From DATFDN01 sp963767645 (lineage in GTDB: Bacteria; Pseudomonadota; Alphaproteobacteria; Acetobacterales; Acetobacteraceae), in contig CAVYEW010000007.1 of assembly GCA_963767645.1 (NCBI GenBank), positions 38,272-102,271 on the forward strand: a stretch of 64,000 nucleotides of DNA, written 5' to 3'. Made by a program: the position numbers and the translations under genes. Below are positions 31,042-40,120 of this stretch, piece after piece. Under the pieces are notes generated by a model. It had not been told where the DNA came from, ran no database searches, and saw only the letters and a program-made list of their open reading frames with translations. Position 1 is the first letter of the stretch, and each line of letters starts with the position of its first letter.

Positions 31042-33384
31042 TCAGGCCGCCCGCGGCAGGCTGGTGGACCGCAGGCGCTGGAGTTCCCTGATGAGGACAC
31101 GGAGCTTGGCGCAGAACGCCTCGGCGGTGATCTCCGGCGGCTCGACCGCCTGCAGGCTGGCGAGCGCCGCGCTGCGATCGGCGATGGCTGCCGCGGCGGC
31201 GGTGCGGGCGGCGATCGGCGGCATCCCGACCAGCCGCTCGATTGCGGTGAGGCTGCGCACCAGGCTCATGTCCGAAGTTTCGCCGGAGAGGCTGTCGCGC
31301 GCCGGGCCGGGCACCGGACCCTGAGCCGCCGCCTTCAGCATGGGCGTCACGGCCGTGACCGGCGAACCGTCCGCCGGGGGCGGCGGCCGAGGCGGGAGCT
31401 TGTCCGCCGGGAGACAGGCCACGGCGGCGAGCCCGGCCCGCGCGCAGGCATCACGCGCTGCGTTCGCCCGCGCGGCAGCCATGAACCCATCACGGAGGGC
31501 GAGCAGGACGGGCGACTGATCCTCGCCGCCAGCCAAGGCGAGGGCGCCGCGCTCGATGCGTTGCGTCATCTCGGAGATCCGGCGCATGCGGTCGCGCACC
31601 TCGTCTGTGTCGGGCCCATGCAACCGCACCGTGCGGCCGATCCGCTTGGGGCCGCTGTCGTCAATCAGGGCATGGAACACGCGGGCATAGATGCGCCGGC
31701 TGCCGAACAGCACGATCGCCTCGCCCTCGATCAGCGAGGTCAGGTCGTTCCAGTCCACCCGTGAGACGGGACGGACCTCGGCGTGACGCGCCTCACGATA
31801 GGCGCCGTCGCTCGCACCTTGATAGGCGGTGGCCTGCGTCACATAGGTCTGCCCGGCGGTCTTCTCGATCCATTCGCGCGTCCGCCCGCTGTCCTGCTGG
31901 CGCATGGCGATGGTCAGGTTGGCGTTGCCGAGCAGGGAGGCGGTTTTCTCGCCCAGGCGCGCCCAGATGCCGGATACTTCCTGGAAGCCGAGGATGAACG
32001 ACACGTTGAGGCCGCGACCCATGGCGAGCATGCGGTCCAGCCCGCTGGTCGCGTAATAGGCCAACTCGTCGAAGACGATGGCATAGGGGGATGGGCCCAT
32101 GCCCGGCTTGTCGGCTTCCGTGTAGTCGCCTTCCAACGAGCCGCCGAGCAACTGCGCCATCATGGCGCGCAGCGACGCCACGACCAGCTTGCCGAGGGCC
32201 GCCAGCGTCGCGTCCGAGTTTTCCAGCGCGGGCAGGTTGACGACGAGGATGCGCCGGTTGAGCACGACGTCGCGCATGTCGATGTCGCCGGCATCGACGC
32301 GGAAGATATGACCGAGGCTGACCGCGAGCTGGGTGAAGGTCGCGGTGAAGTAGAACTGCGCGAAGCCGTGCTGCTTGGAAGGCTCATCGCCCTTCTGCTT
32401 GTCGAGCGGCATGGTCGGATCGAAGCCCGGCAACTCGCCGAGATAGGACCGCAGCGGCCAGGTGATGTCCTCGGGGATTTCGTCCTTGACGTCGATCTCG
32501 ACGACGTTGCCGGTCTCCGGATCACGCAGCAGCACGATCTTCTCCATCGCGAGCTTCCAGATCCAGCGCAGCTCGATGGAGAAGCGGATGACCTCGATAT
32601 TGAGGACGACGCCCTTGTAATCGCGCAGCCAGACGAGAACGGGCGCGATCGTGCCGAGGAGGGCCACGGCGCGCTCGCGGAACACGCCGTTGGCGTCGTT
32701 CTGAGCCTGGTCGCCAAGCTGGCTCGCGAGCAGCTCGCGGATCGCGTCGGCGTTGCCGATCGAGAACGGGTTGAAACTGTGGCTGTCCTTGACGCCGGAG
32801 GCGACCATGAAGTTCAGCACGCGCACGTCGTCCTCGCGGCCGAACCGGCGTGCCATGCCCAGCACCTTGCCGAACAGGTCACGGTCGCCCTTGCCGTCGA
32901 CCAGCACGAAGCCGGAGCCCTGCATCAGCGCGTTGCTCAACAGGGAGAGGATGGCCGAGGTCTTGCCGGCGCCGGTCGTGCCGGGGATTGTCATGTGCTG
33001 GCGCGCGTCTTCGGCCGTTACCCACAGCTCATGACCCTCGATGCTCCACCCGATGAAGATCGTTCCATTGGCCGGCTTGGATTTCCGAGAGCCCGGCTGG
33101 GGGTTGCTGTCGTCCGGCCGGGCGGCGGATTTCGGGAGGCGCATGGGCAGCTTCGGCGCCCGCGTCAGGACCCACAGCGCATAGAGGGCCGAAAGCGGCA
33201 CGGTCAGGTCGATGACGGCCGGCTCGAACCAGGTGACACCGGCGGCGATGCCGAGCACGAGTCCGGAGGCAGAGCTGCGCAGGCCCTCCGAGAGCCGCGT
33301 CGTGAACGGCCGGATGTCGCGGAGACTTTGCGCGCCGCTGCGCTCGAATCGCGCCTGCGGCCCGACGATGGTCCGGGCGACCAT
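31042..33384 (-). CDS. icmO: DotL/IcmO (TrbC-type) type IV coupling protein, 780 aa
   Basis: Hexameric inner-membrane ATPase that brings the relaxase-DNA complex to the channel. Two N-terminal membrane segments (about residues 40-75) precede the ATPase. MTIPGTTGAGKTSAI is Walker A at about 135-142, FVLVDGKGDRDLF is the typical strand after it, and YAIVFDELAYYATSGLDRML holds Walker B. FILGFQEVSGIWARLGEKTA follows, then a C-terminal helical region. Size matches IncI TrbC and Legionella DotL. A 133-aa membrane protein gene lies immediately upstream and small accessory genes follow. Confidence 0.92.
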   Translation of the reverse strand: MVARTIVGPQARFERSGAQSLRDIRPFTTRLSEGLRSSASGLVLGIAAGVTWFEPAVIDLTVPLSALYALWVLTRAPKLPMRLPKSAARPDDSNPQPGSRKSKPANGTIFIGWSIEGHELWVTAEDARQHMTIPGTTGAGKTSAILSLLSNALMQGSGFVLVDGKGDRDLFGKVLGMARRFGREDDVRVLNFMVASGVKDSHSFNPFSIGNADAIRELLASQLGDQAQNDANGVFRERAVALLGTIAPVLVWLRDYKGVVLNIEVIRFSIELRWIWKLAMEKIVLLRDPETGNVVEIDVKDEIPEDITWPLRSYLGELPGFDPTMPLDKQKGDEPSKQHGFAQFYFTATFTQLAVSLGHIFRVDAGDIDMRDVVLNRRILVVNLPALENSDATLAALGKLVVASLRAMMAQLLGGSLEGDYTEADKPGMGPSPYAIVFDELAYYATSGLDRMLAMGRGLNVSFILGFQEVSGIWARLGEKTASLLGNANLTIAMRQQDSGRTREWIEKTAGQTYVTQATAYQGASDGAYREARHAEVRPVSRVDWNDLTSLIEGEAIVLFGSRRIYARVFHALIDDSGPKRIGRTVRLHGPDTDEVRDRMRRISEMTQRIERGALALAGGEDQSPVLLALRDGFMAAARANAARDACARAGLAAVACLPADKLPPRPPPPADGSPVTAVTPMLKAAAQGPVPGPARDSLSGETSDMSLVRSLTAIERLVGMPPIAARTAAAAAIADRSAALASLQAVEPPEITAEAFCAKLRVLIRELQRLRSTSLPRAA

Positions 33385-33390
33385 GCCGGC

Positions 33391-33792
33391 TCAGTCCTCG
33401 AGCCCGAACGGGTTTTTGCCGGACGGCGCCGCAGGCGCGCCAGGGGGCGGGGTGACGCTCGGGGGCTGCCGCAGCTGCTGGCTGAAGCTTGGTGGCATCT
33501 CGCCGACGGCGGGCGCGGCCGGACCAGGCGGGGGCGGCGGGGAGAGAGGAACTGGCAGACCGGCCTGCGCAAATGCCGATCGGACGGCGCCCGTGCGCGG
33601 GATTGTGTGCTGCCCAACGACGTAAGCACATCCGACGAGTGCCAGAACGGCGACTCCCTTGAGCAGGCGGCGCCGGGGTCGTGGCGGGAGCGCGGGCGCT
33701 TGTGACAGAACGGAGGCGTCGGGGACCGGCGGCGCACCGGCGGGCAAGACGACGATCTGCACGCGAGCGTCAGGCGGCAAGTCGAGGTGCAT
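33391..33792 (-). CDS. Membrane-anchored Pro-rich protein, 133 aa
   Basis: Short cytoplasmic part (DLPPDARVQIVVLPAGAPPV), one membrane helix (LLKGVAVLALVGCAYVVGQH) and a periplasmic Pro/Ala-rich tail ending SGKNPFGLED. Ends 6 nt before dotL. I chose the ATG at 33792, where GGAG lies upstream and the regulon motif is 44 nt away; ATGs at 33819 and 33861 are too close to or overlap the motif. Probably a component or stabiliser of the coupling complex. Confidence 0.6.
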   Translation of the reverse strand: MHLDLPPDARVQIVVLPAGAPPVPDASVLSQAPALPPRPRRRLLKGVAVLALVGCAYVVGQHTIPRTGAVRSAFAQAGLPVPLSPPPPPGPAAPAVGEMPPSFSQQLRQPPSVTPPPGAPAAPSGKNPFGLED

Positions 33793-33836
33793 GGCCGGTC
33801 TCCGGATCAGATGCGACATCACGAGTTTGCGCGTGC

Positions 33837-33850
33837 GTGTTGCGAATGGT
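33837..33850 (-). promoter_or_regulatory. Transfer-regulon motif
   Basis: Coding strand ACCATTCGCAACAC, 44 nt before the start of the gene ahead of dotL. Confidence 0.6.
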
Positions 33851-33873
33851 GGGAGCGACAAAAGTCGCGCTTG

Positions 33874-34039
33874 CTACGTCGTCCTTGCCCAACAAACCCA
33901 TGTCCCAACGGTCGCGTAGCCACCGGCGACGCACAGCAGGACCAAGCCGTTCAGGCGACCACTCGCAATTCTCGGGATCGCGACAGCGACGAGGCACACG
34001 AGATAAACCCCGAGGACCCACCAGAATAAGGTGTTTCAT
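33874..34039 (-). CDS. Small two-helix membrane protein, about 55 aa, start unclear
   Basis: Directly after the 82-aa gene, the same frame continues past its TGA as NTLFWWVLGVYLVCLVAVAI and then GRLNGLVLLCVAGGYATVGT, two clear membrane helices, to a TAG. The ATG that overlaps the TGA (ATGAAACACC) is in another frame; two more A bases would make it MKNTLFWWVLG. The hydrophobic pattern strongly suggests a real gene with a damaged or unusual start. Confidence 0.45.
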
Positions 34040-34284
34040 GCCGTGTCGCTCTGCATGGCCATGTCATCTGGTTGGCCGACAATCATGTTCGCGGCGAGCG
34101 CGGCAATCGCAACTGGATGACCGCATACAAATAAGCCGAAGTCGATCACCGGGTTCATGAGTTTCTGAGGGATGCCAAGCCTCGCAATGGTGCCCCCGAT
34201 GAAGGCGACTGCAAAAGTTGCACCGACCACCGCGAGGTATCGGTTCAGCAGACGATCGTCTGTCACTCCCTTCAGAACACTCAT
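34036..34284 (-). CDS. Small two-helix membrane protein, 82 aa
   Basis: Helices at LAVVGATFAVAFIGGTIARL and FGLFVCGHPVAIAALAANMI. Its start overlaps the dotM stop (ATGA), so it belongs to the dotM operon. Position and size suggest an inner-membrane accessory of the coupling complex; no family recognised. Confidence 0.65.
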   Translation of the reverse strand: MSVLKGVTDDRLLNRYLAVVGATFAVAFIGGTIARLGIPQKLMNPVIDFGLFVCGHPVAIAALAANMIVGQPDDMAMQSDTA

Positions 34285-35501
34285 GAGCGCGGGTCCTCCG
34301 GGGCTTTCGAAGACGGGCGGTGGCTACGACGTCCGAACACGCTGGCCACCATGCGGTGCGGCACATGGCCGCGCAGCGCAGCCAGGGCACGGGCGACATC
34401 TGGCTCGTGGACGGGGCATCCGGCCGCGCATTCGACGGCCCAGTGATCGCGCGCGCCGAGTGCCTCGACGCGAGGATTGGGATGGAGATAGCGGCCGGTC
34501 CCTTCCGTTTCGAAGCCAAGCGAGTGCAACGCATACCAGAGCGGGCGGTCCACCAGCTTGAGCCAGGCGAACTGCGCGGGCGCGAGGACGCCGTGGCGGA
34601 TGCGCGCGGCATTCAGCAGAGACATCAGAGCGGTCGCCGTGTAGGCGTGCGCCGCCGCGACCTCGTAGGCGCCGGCGAGGGTCTGACGGTTATCGAGGAA
34701 TGGTGCGACCGTTGCCTGGATCCCAGCCGGAATCGCGAGCGGTGCGGCGGGACCGGTACCCCCTGCATCGTCGCCCTGCGCCAGCGCCGAGGACGCCAGC
34801 CCGAGGATTTTGATGGCGTCCTCGCGGTGCTCGCTCAAATGCAGCGCGAACGCGACGAACAACAGTTGGGCGGCGGGGGTCGCCTCGTTCGGTCCCGTCC
34901 AGCTTGGGCCGAGCTGGCGGATCAACGCTGCCCGGGCGAGGCTTTCGTCATAGATGCCCCGCCGATCCAGCGCGGTGCGCGCGATCCATTCCTCCGCGGT
35001 GAGCGCATAGTCCGCCGGGCGCGGCTCGCCATCCGCCGGGGGCACCAGGCGCAGCTTGCGATCGAGGAACGCCGCGGCAGACCGGAAGGTGAGCGCCTGT
35101 TCCCGGGCCAGCCCCGCGAGGTCGAAGGCGCGCTTGTAGCGCGAGGGCGCCGCGCGGACCATGCAGATGACGGCGAGCAGCACGATGAACACGCAGGCGG
35201 GGATGCGCCAGGCTTTCCCGATTGCGTCGCTGATGCCGTAGAGGTCGCGCAGGGTGACCTGGTACGGGTTCGCCGCCATCATCCGTGCATCGGCCGCGAC
35301 GAAGCGATCGGTGAAATGCCGCAGCAGCAGCATCTCCTGGTGCCGCAGCGCGATGATGCCGGCACTGATCTGCCCGTGGAAGTGGGTCCAGAGCAGGAAG
35401 CTGCCAACGCCCGCGCCGATCAGGATGACGATGAGGTTGAAGAGCGTCTGGTCGTCGTTCGACGCCCAGGAAGCGCGTGGGTTGGTCTGCGGCGGCATCA
35501 C
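34281..35501 (-). CDS. icmP: DotM/IcmP (TrbA-type) coupling-complex protein, 406 aa
   Basis: DotM partners DotL in the coupling complex. Visible: an N-terminal membrane helix (TLFNLIVILIGAGVGSFLLW), a short periplasmic part, a second helix (WRIPACVFIVLLAVICMVRA), then a cytoplasmic domain with EQALTFRSAAAFLDRKLRLV, YALTAEEWIARTALDRRGIY and LVDRPLWYALHSLGF followed by ET, all typical of the family. Length is close to IncI TrbA and Legionella DotM. The start overlaps the stop of the transglycosylase gene. Confidence 0.9.
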   Translation of the reverse strand: MMPPQTNPRASWASNDDQTLFNLIVILIGAGVGSFLLWTHFHGQISAGIIALRHQEMLLLRHFTDRFVAADARMMAANPYQVTLRDLYGISDAIGKAWRIPACVFIVLLAVICMVRAAPSRYKRAFDLAGLAREQALTFRSAAAFLDRKLRLVPPADGEPRPADYALTAEEWIARTALDRRGIYDESLARAALIRQLGPSWTGPNEATPAAQLLFVAFALHLSEHREDAIKILGLASSALAQGDDAGGTGPAAPLAIPAGIQATVAPFLDNRQTLAGAYEVAAAHAYTATALMSLLNAARIRHGVLAPAQFAWLKLVDRPLWYALHSLGFETEGTGRYLHPNPRVEALGARDHWAVECAAGCPVHEPDVARALAALRGHVPHRMVASVFGRRSHRPSSKAPEDPRS

Positions 35502-36097
35502 GAACCCCCTGCCGCGGCGGCGCTTCGGCTGGAAACCATGGGGGTGCGCGCGGCCGTCGCAGGACCGCGCCCGGCCCGGGGACCGCGCCCGGCCCGGGGA
35601 CCGCGCTCGGTCTGAGCCTGAGCCTGCAGACGCAAGGCCTGCTCGAGGACCGATCGGAGATAGGTCCGCTTATAGTCGGGGTCGTGGGAGTGGTAGAAAC
35701 CGACGCCTTCCCAGAAGTCGCCACGCGCCTCATTGAGGCCGAGGCGCAGAATCCAGGCCCCCGCCTCGACGTTGGCGCAGAAATTGTCCCGCAGCGCCCG
35801 GTAGGCGGCGTGCGTGTTCGTGGCCCAATGCTCGGCCAGCTTCGGCAGCCAGATGTCGTTGACCTGCATCGGGCCGATGTCGACGGTGCCGTTGGTGTTC
35901 GGGCTGACCGCACCGAGCCGGCCGCCTTCGACGTTGAGCAGGATGACCAGCGCGGCGGGCGGCTCGTGGTACGCCTTGCCGGCGGCGACGAGGCAACCGC
36001 GGATATAGGCGCCATCGGACGTAACCGACGCCGCCTGACAGGGCTGATGCAGCAGCGCGGCCAGCAGGGCGGCAGCGCCATATCGGATGAGCCTCAT
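35498..36097 (-). CDS. Lytic transglycosylase, 199 aa
   Basis: VirB1/SLT-type wall-opening enzyme. Signal peptide (LIRYGAAALLAALLHQPCQA), then the catalytic Glu in VILLNVEGGRLGA, NTNGTVDIGPMQVNDIWLPK (the family DxGxxQxN-like motif), and NVEAGAWILRLGLNEARGDF plus VGFYHS near the end. The C-terminal 35 residues include a GPRAGR repeat encoded by an 18-bp tandem repeat. It overlaps both neighbours (ATGA), within the dotM-icmT operon. Confidence 0.85.
   Translation of the reverse strand: MRLIRYGAAALLAALLHQPCQAASVTSDGAYIRGCLVAAGKAYHEPPAALVILLNVEGGRLGAVSPNTNGTVDIGPMQVNDIWLPKLAEHWATNTHAAYRALRDNFCANVEAGAWILRLGLNEARGDFWEGVGFYHSHDPDYKRTYLRSVLEQALRLQAQAQTERGPRAGRGPRAGRGPATAARTPMVSSRSAAAAGGS
35562..35610. 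repeat. 18-bp tandem repeat in the transglycosylase gene
   Basis: The unit GGACCGCGCCCGGCCCGG occurs twice perfectly and a third time partially. It encodes a GPRAGR repeat on the minus strand in the C-terminal tail, a likely site of length variation. Confidence 0.8.
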
Positions 36098-36525
36098 GGG
36101 CGCGGCCCCGAGCCGCCAGCGGGTGCGGCTGGTTCCTGGCGTAGCCGCTCGACGGAGGCGGCCCACAGCGCGTTCAGCTCGCTGAGGACAGCCGCCTGCG
36201 GACCCGTGACCTGGTGCATCGCTTCCATCGAGGACAGCATCACCGTGGCGAAGCTCCCGGCCCGAATGCCCCGCAGCCGATAGCCGAGCAGGGAGTCGGG
36301 ATCGTGCGTGACATCGAGTTCGAAGCCCTTGCCGGTTGCCTCGCGCCAGACCGCTTCGCCGGCGTTGACGATCGCCGGCAGGAAGCCGGTGGGGGAGGAC
36401 AGCACCGCCGGCGAGAGCGCCAGGCGCTGCCCGTTCGAGGGATCCTGGTAGATGAAGGGGGTGGGGGAGCGCTCGGCCAGCACACGCATGGTGCGCTCGA
36501 CCGCAGCGAGGTCGACGCCGCTCAC
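36094..36525 (-). CDS. T4SS operon protein, 143 aa
   Basis: Soluble-looking protein: VDLAAVERTMRVLAERSPTP, then GQRLALSPAVLSSPTGFLPA, AVWREATGKGFELDVTHDPD and a final helix (ALWAASVERLRQEPAA). Starts at a GTG that overlaps the icmT stop (GTGA) and ends overlapping the transglycosylase start, so it is tightly coupled. No homology recognised; a cytoplasmic factor of the transfer system is likely. Confidence 0.65.
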   Translation of the reverse strand: MSGVDLAAVERTMRVLAERSPTPFIYQDPSNGQRLALSPAVLSSPTGFLPAIVNAGEAVWREATGKGFELDVTHDPDSLLGYRLRGIRAGSFATVMLSSMEAMHQVTGPQAAVLSELNALWAASVERLRQEPAAPAGGSGPRP

Positions 36526-36770
36526 GCGAGCCTCCTGCGGTTCCAGACGGGAACGGCGGTCCGCACCGAACCGGTCAGGCACCGGCGGATCAGCCGCAGC
36601 ATCGCCGGCAGGGTCAGGCCGAGGAAGGAGATCAGGGAAAAGAAGACAAAGCCGGTGATCGCGATGTAGAGCGTCGTCCAGCTCCAATAGACCGTCACCG
36701 TCAGGATCGGCAGACAGGCCCGCGCGTCGAGCATCAGCACGCGCACCGGCTGGCCCGTGTTACGCCACAT
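36522..36770 (-). CDS. icmT: IcmT/TraK-type membrane protein, 82 aa
   Basis: Small inner-membrane T4SS protein. Features match the family: the conserved DARACLPILTVTVYWSWTTL run, a second membrane part (YIAITGFVFFSLISFLGLTL), then RLIRRCLTGSVRTAVPVWNR ending in RRRLA. Size agrees with IcmT (about 86 aa). It is followed by coupled genes leading to dotM. Confidence 0.85.
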   Translation of the reverse strand: MWRNTGQPVRVLMLDARACLPILTVTVYWSWTTLYIAITGFVFFSLISFLGLTLPAMLRLIRRCLTGSVRTAVPVWNRRRLA

Positions 36771-36773
36771 CGA

Positions 36774-37214
36774 TCAGCCTCCCTCCCGTATGATGCGCCG
36801 ACGCGAGAGAATTCGGCGGAGCGCCCGCCGTCCGAAGCAGAGCAACTCGTATCCGGCCCCGAGCACCGCACCTCCGAAGATCAGCAGCACGACAGCCAGG
36901 CCGGCGCCTTTGAGCATGTATCCCCAGCTCGCACCTTCCGGATCACGAACGAACGAACAGATCGTGCTGTCCACGCCCGGAACGACTAGCGGAGGCGAGA
37001 CGACGCCTGTGCGGAGTTCGGGAACGGTCATCCATCGCGCGCAGGCGGATTTGAGGTCCGTGATGCCCGTCCGCACTTCCCCTGGTTCTAGCGGCGCGGC
37101 GATAAGCGGCGGTATCGGTGCCGGCGCGACTGGTTGCGCCGCATTCACCGGCGTCGACAGGGCGGCGGCGGCCAGCAGGATAGGGGCTACGAGGCGGTGC
37201 AAAGATTGCTGCAT
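36774..37214 (-). CDS. Exported membrane-anchored T4SS protein, 146 aa
   Basis: A signal peptide (QSLHRLVAPILLAAAALSTP) is followed by a Pro-rich stretch, a periplasmic domain with two Cys residues (LKSACARWMTVPEL and STICSFVRDPEG), a membrane helix (GAGLAVVLLIFGGAVLGAGY) and a basic tail. It heads the icmT-dotM operon and has a regulon motif 38 nt upstream. No family recognised. Confidence 0.65.
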   Translation of the reverse strand: MQQSLHRLVAPILLAAAALSTPVNAAQPVAPAPIPPLIAAPLEPGEVRTGITDLKSACARWMTVPELRTGVVSPPLVVPGVDSTICSFVRDPEGASWGYMLKGAGLAVVLLIFGGAVLGAGYELLCFGRRALRRILSRRRIIREGG

Positions 37215-37252
37215 TGCGGGCCTCCCGAACGGTCGTCTGTATTTGCCCATTT

Positions 37253-37266
37253 CCATTGCGAACGGA
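37253..37266 (-). promoter_or_regulatory. Transfer-regulon motif
   Basis: Coding strand TCCGTTCGCAATGG, 38 nt before the gene that heads the icmT-dotM operon; it lies just past the 3' end of dotB. Confidence 0.7.
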
Positions 37267-37297
37267 GACGCTGATTCGGCTAGCCGAGCAGACGGTT

Positions 37298-38697
37298 TCA
37301 CCCCACCTGCCGCAGCTCGTAGGCTGCGGTCCGCTCGGAAATGCGGCCCTCGCGCAGCGCGCGCGCGATCGAGGCGCGATAGGAAATGCCTGTCTCCTCG
37401 ACCGCGCTTTGCGTCAGCGCGGGCCAGTCGGTTGGATCGGTCCGCAGCAGCTTGTTGCGCAGCGCGGCGTCAAACACGAGGATCTCGCGCAGGGCGGTGC
37501 GACGGCCGTCCACGGTGCGAGCCAGCCGCTGGTTGACGATGAGCCGCAGGGATTGCGCGACGGCGGAGATGAGGTTGTCCCGCTCGTCCGCGGGGCAGAG
37601 GCTGGCGATGCGCTGCATCGTCAACGGTACGTTGTTCGCGTGAACGGTCGTGGTCACCGTGTGACCGGAGATCGCCGCCTGCACCGCGGCGCTCATCGTT
37701 TCGCTGTCGCGGCACTCGCCCACGATAATGTCGGTCGGCTCCCGGCGCATGGCTCCACGAACGAACGCTGCGAAGCTCGGCAAGTCCCGTGGGATCTCCG
37801 TCTGGTTCATGGTGGAACTCGGACCTCTGATCCGCTCCATCAGGAACTCGACCGGTGCCGCGGCTTCGACGATATCGTAGTTGCCGTCGGGATCCTCGAG
37901 CTTCGCCTTGATCAAGCCGGCGATCAGCGTCGATTTTCCGGACCCGGTCGACCCGCTCACCAGGATTTTTCCGTCGCGGGGCCGGTAGTTGTCGAGAATC
38001 AGCGGCTCGACGTCCTGCTGCTCGAGCGACGGTGGCAGATCGGCGATCGGTCGCAGCACGACATTGCCGCCATCGCGGCGCGAGGTGCGTGTGGGCGTCC
38101 CGTTCAGCCGGAAGCGCAGTCGCACGGACCGCGAGATCGCGATCGCATAGGCGGTGTCGAAGTCCGAGCCGCCCTGCAGGCGCGCCATGCCGTCCGCGCC
38201 GTACAGGTGGTTGACGATCAGACTGATGTCCATCTCGTCCACGGGCTCCGACGTGACCCAGTGGTTGCGATCGTGAACCCGGACCGACACCGGGTGTCCG
38301 GTCTGAAACGAGATGCGCGAGGCGCCGACGTTGAAGGCCCAGGTCAGGAGCGAGTCGAGCCCGGGCGCATCGACGCGCGGTTGCTCGACCCAACGCCGAG
38401 AGCGCTTGTGGGCCTCGGGCCAGATGAACTCCGCGTTGTTCGCTGGCGGCGTGAGGCCATCAAGCATCCACTGACCCCCGAGCGACAAAATGCGGTCGAT
38501 CCGCCATGCCTGGATCGCGGCATTGCGCTGGTCGCACCGACCCAGTCCGGAACTTCGGTACTGGCGTCCGACCCGCTCACCGCTGCACGCTCGCGCTGGC
38601 CGGCGGCCAGGGTAGCCGCGACGTCGAGCACCCACGCGGCCGGCAAGACGCCGGTCGGACGGAGCTGCGGTGGCCTCAACGGAACCCAGGGCGTCAT
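37298..38697 (-). pseudogene. dotB: DotB/TraJ-type secretion ATPase, one-base frameshift near the N-terminus
   Basis: PilT/VirB11-like hexameric ATPase that energises channel assembly. The N-terminus MTPWVPLRPPQLRPTGVLPA runs to DWVGATSA; near 38528 the frame shifts, and the main body starts AIQAWRIDRILSLGGQW. It holds KILVSGSTGSGKSTLIAGL (Walker A), the Asp box DIVEAAAPVEFL, RREPTDIIVGECRDSETMSA (Walker B) and the His box SGHTVTTTVHANNVPLTMQR. The shift corresponds to loss of one base; the start overlaps dotC (ATGA). The ATPase core itself is complete, so an internal start could still give a shortened protein. Confidence 0.9.
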
Positions 38698-39653
38698 TGC
38701 GGACACCCCGCACCTGGCGTCCAGCGTCGCGGATTGCCCTGTAGGCCCGGCTGGTCGGTGATCCGCACCGTGCGATCGCCGACATGCAGACTGTCCCGAC
38801 CGCCTTCGGCGCGCGCAGTCTGGAAGGCGACACGTGGCTGCTCGACCAGACCCGACCGCAGCAGCACCCGATAGCGCGCCATGCCGACGATGTCGCGCTC
38901 GAGGCGGCCGAGGTCCGAGAGGAAGATTTCGACGGCCTGCTTCTCGCCGTCCGCCCAGCCTTCGGCGACCCACTTGTTCCAGAAGGCGACCTCCTGCTTG
39001 GTGCGGGGGAGCGAACCGTCATTGGGCCGCATCGGCTTGGCCCACACGCGCACCAGATAGACGCGCCAGTTGGGTGGTGCCGAGGCAAGCTGCGCCTCGC
39101 GCGTGATCTGGTAGATGCAGGAGGTTTCCCGCGCGACCTGAGCGCCGTCGCCGAGCGCGAAGGCCATCTGCGCCGCTGACACGACGGGCGGACGCATCAG
39201 CGTCTGCCCACTGCCGACTGGCAGCACCAGCGCGCTGAAATCGTAGGCGCTGTCGAGTTCGGCGAGGTGGCGGCGCAGCATCTCGTTGATGGCGAAGCTG
39301 CGCGCCGCCAGGCCGCCCTGCGCGCCATAGGTCAGCGCTGCGGTGCGGACCATTTCAGCGCGTCCAGGTTTCAGCCCGGTCCCCTTCTCATCGCCGGGCC
39401 GGGTCGCCTGCAGGGCCTCCAGGGAGGGCGGCGGCTCGGTGCCGACGACGAGCGGGTCCTCGGACGCGCCGGTGATCGGCTTGTTGAGCGGATTGGCGAG
39501 GTCGGGGACGTTCTGCTCGACCTGATCCGGCGTCGGGTCCGGCGGCACACGGGGCGACGTCAGCGAGCCGCTGCCACCGGCCCACGCAGCCATGGGCGAG
39601 GCAAGGACCATGGCGGCCGCGCCCGCCAGCAGCAGCGTGCGAAGTCTACGCAT
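38694..39653 (-). CDS. dotC: DotC/TraI-type outer-membrane T4SS protein, 319 aa
   Basis: DotC with DotD helps place DotH in the outer membrane. Signal peptide (LLLAGAAAMVLASPMAAWAG), a Pro/Asp-rich linker, then family-typical stretches: MVRTAALTYGAQGGLAARSF, LDSAYDFSALVL, RPPVVSAAQMAF, WRVYLVRVWAKPMRPNDGSL and NKWVAEGWADGEKQAVEIF. No clear lipobox Cys at the signal end, unlike Legionella DotC. It overlaps dotD by 8 nt and dotB by an ATGA. Confidence 0.92.
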   Translation of the reverse strand: MRRLRTLLLAGAAAMVLASPMAAWAGGSGSLTSPRVPPDPTPDQVEQNVPDLANPLNKPITGASEDPLVVGTEPPPSLEALQATRPGDEKGTGLKPGRAEMVRTAALTYGAQGGLAARSFAINEMLRRHLAELDSAYDFSALVLPVGSGQTLMRPPVVSAAQMAFALGDGAQVARETSCIYQITREAQLASAPPNWRVYLVRVWAKPMRPNDGSLPRTKQEVAFWNKWVAEGWADGEKQAVEIFLSDLGRLERDIVGMARYRVLLRSGLVEQPRVAFQTARAEGGRDSLHVGDRTVRITDQPGLQGNPRRWTPGAGCPQ

Positions 39654-40119
39654 GATGGATCACCTGGACCTGGTGGTGGAGCGGATCGACTTCGACGGTC
39701 GCGCGGGCGCCGGCCGCGTCGCCGAGCGCCCGGAACACGTCGAAAGCACGCTCGCCCTCAATCTGAACCGCGACATTCACTGGCGGCGCGTTCGGCGGGG
39801 CAGTCGTGTAGAAGGTGTAGCCGATCGACTGCGCGAGCTTGGCAACGCCTCTGTCCAGCCCGCCGGACCAGGTGAAGTTGACGATCCGCTGCAGATCGTC
39901 CGGCAGAGGCTGCGCCGCTGCCGCTGCCGTCTGAAACGCCGGCGCGCGCATCGTGCCCAGCTCCGCCATCTCGGCATCGACATGCTGCATGCTTTGCTGC
40001 AGCGCGACCTCGGGATTTGGCATCCCGGCGGTGACGACCGTAGTGGGCACCGGAATGGTCTGGGCGCAACCGGCGAGCAGCGCTGCAGCGACCAGGACCG
40101 GCGCGATCGAGATGCGCAT
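39646..40119 (-). CDS. dotD: DotD/TraH-type lipoprotein, 157 aa
   Basis: Outer-membrane lipoprotein of the T4SS core. Signal and lipobox (APVLVAAALLAGC) are followed by a helical linker and a secretin N0-like domain: LQRIVNFTWSGGLDRGVAKL, IGYTFYTTAPPNAPPVNVAV, and ERAFDVFRALGDAAGARATV then EVD. Size and fold layout fit DotD. It lies 1 nt after the small gene at 40121 and overlaps dotC. Confidence 0.9.
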   Translation of the reverse strand: MRISIAPVLVAAALLAGCAQTIPVPTTVVTAGMPNPEVALQQSMQHVDAEMAELGTMRAPAFQTAAAAAQPLPDDLQRIVNFTWSGGLDRGVAKLAQSIGYTFYTTAPPNAPPVNVAVQIEGERAFDVFRALGDAAGARATVEVDPLHHQVQVIHHA

Positions 40120-40120
40120 G

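Noticed and set aside
31783..33705. 640-codon plus-strand open frame opposite dotL
   Set aside because: Low-complexity composition and no ribosome site; dotL on the other strand has all coupling-protein motifs.
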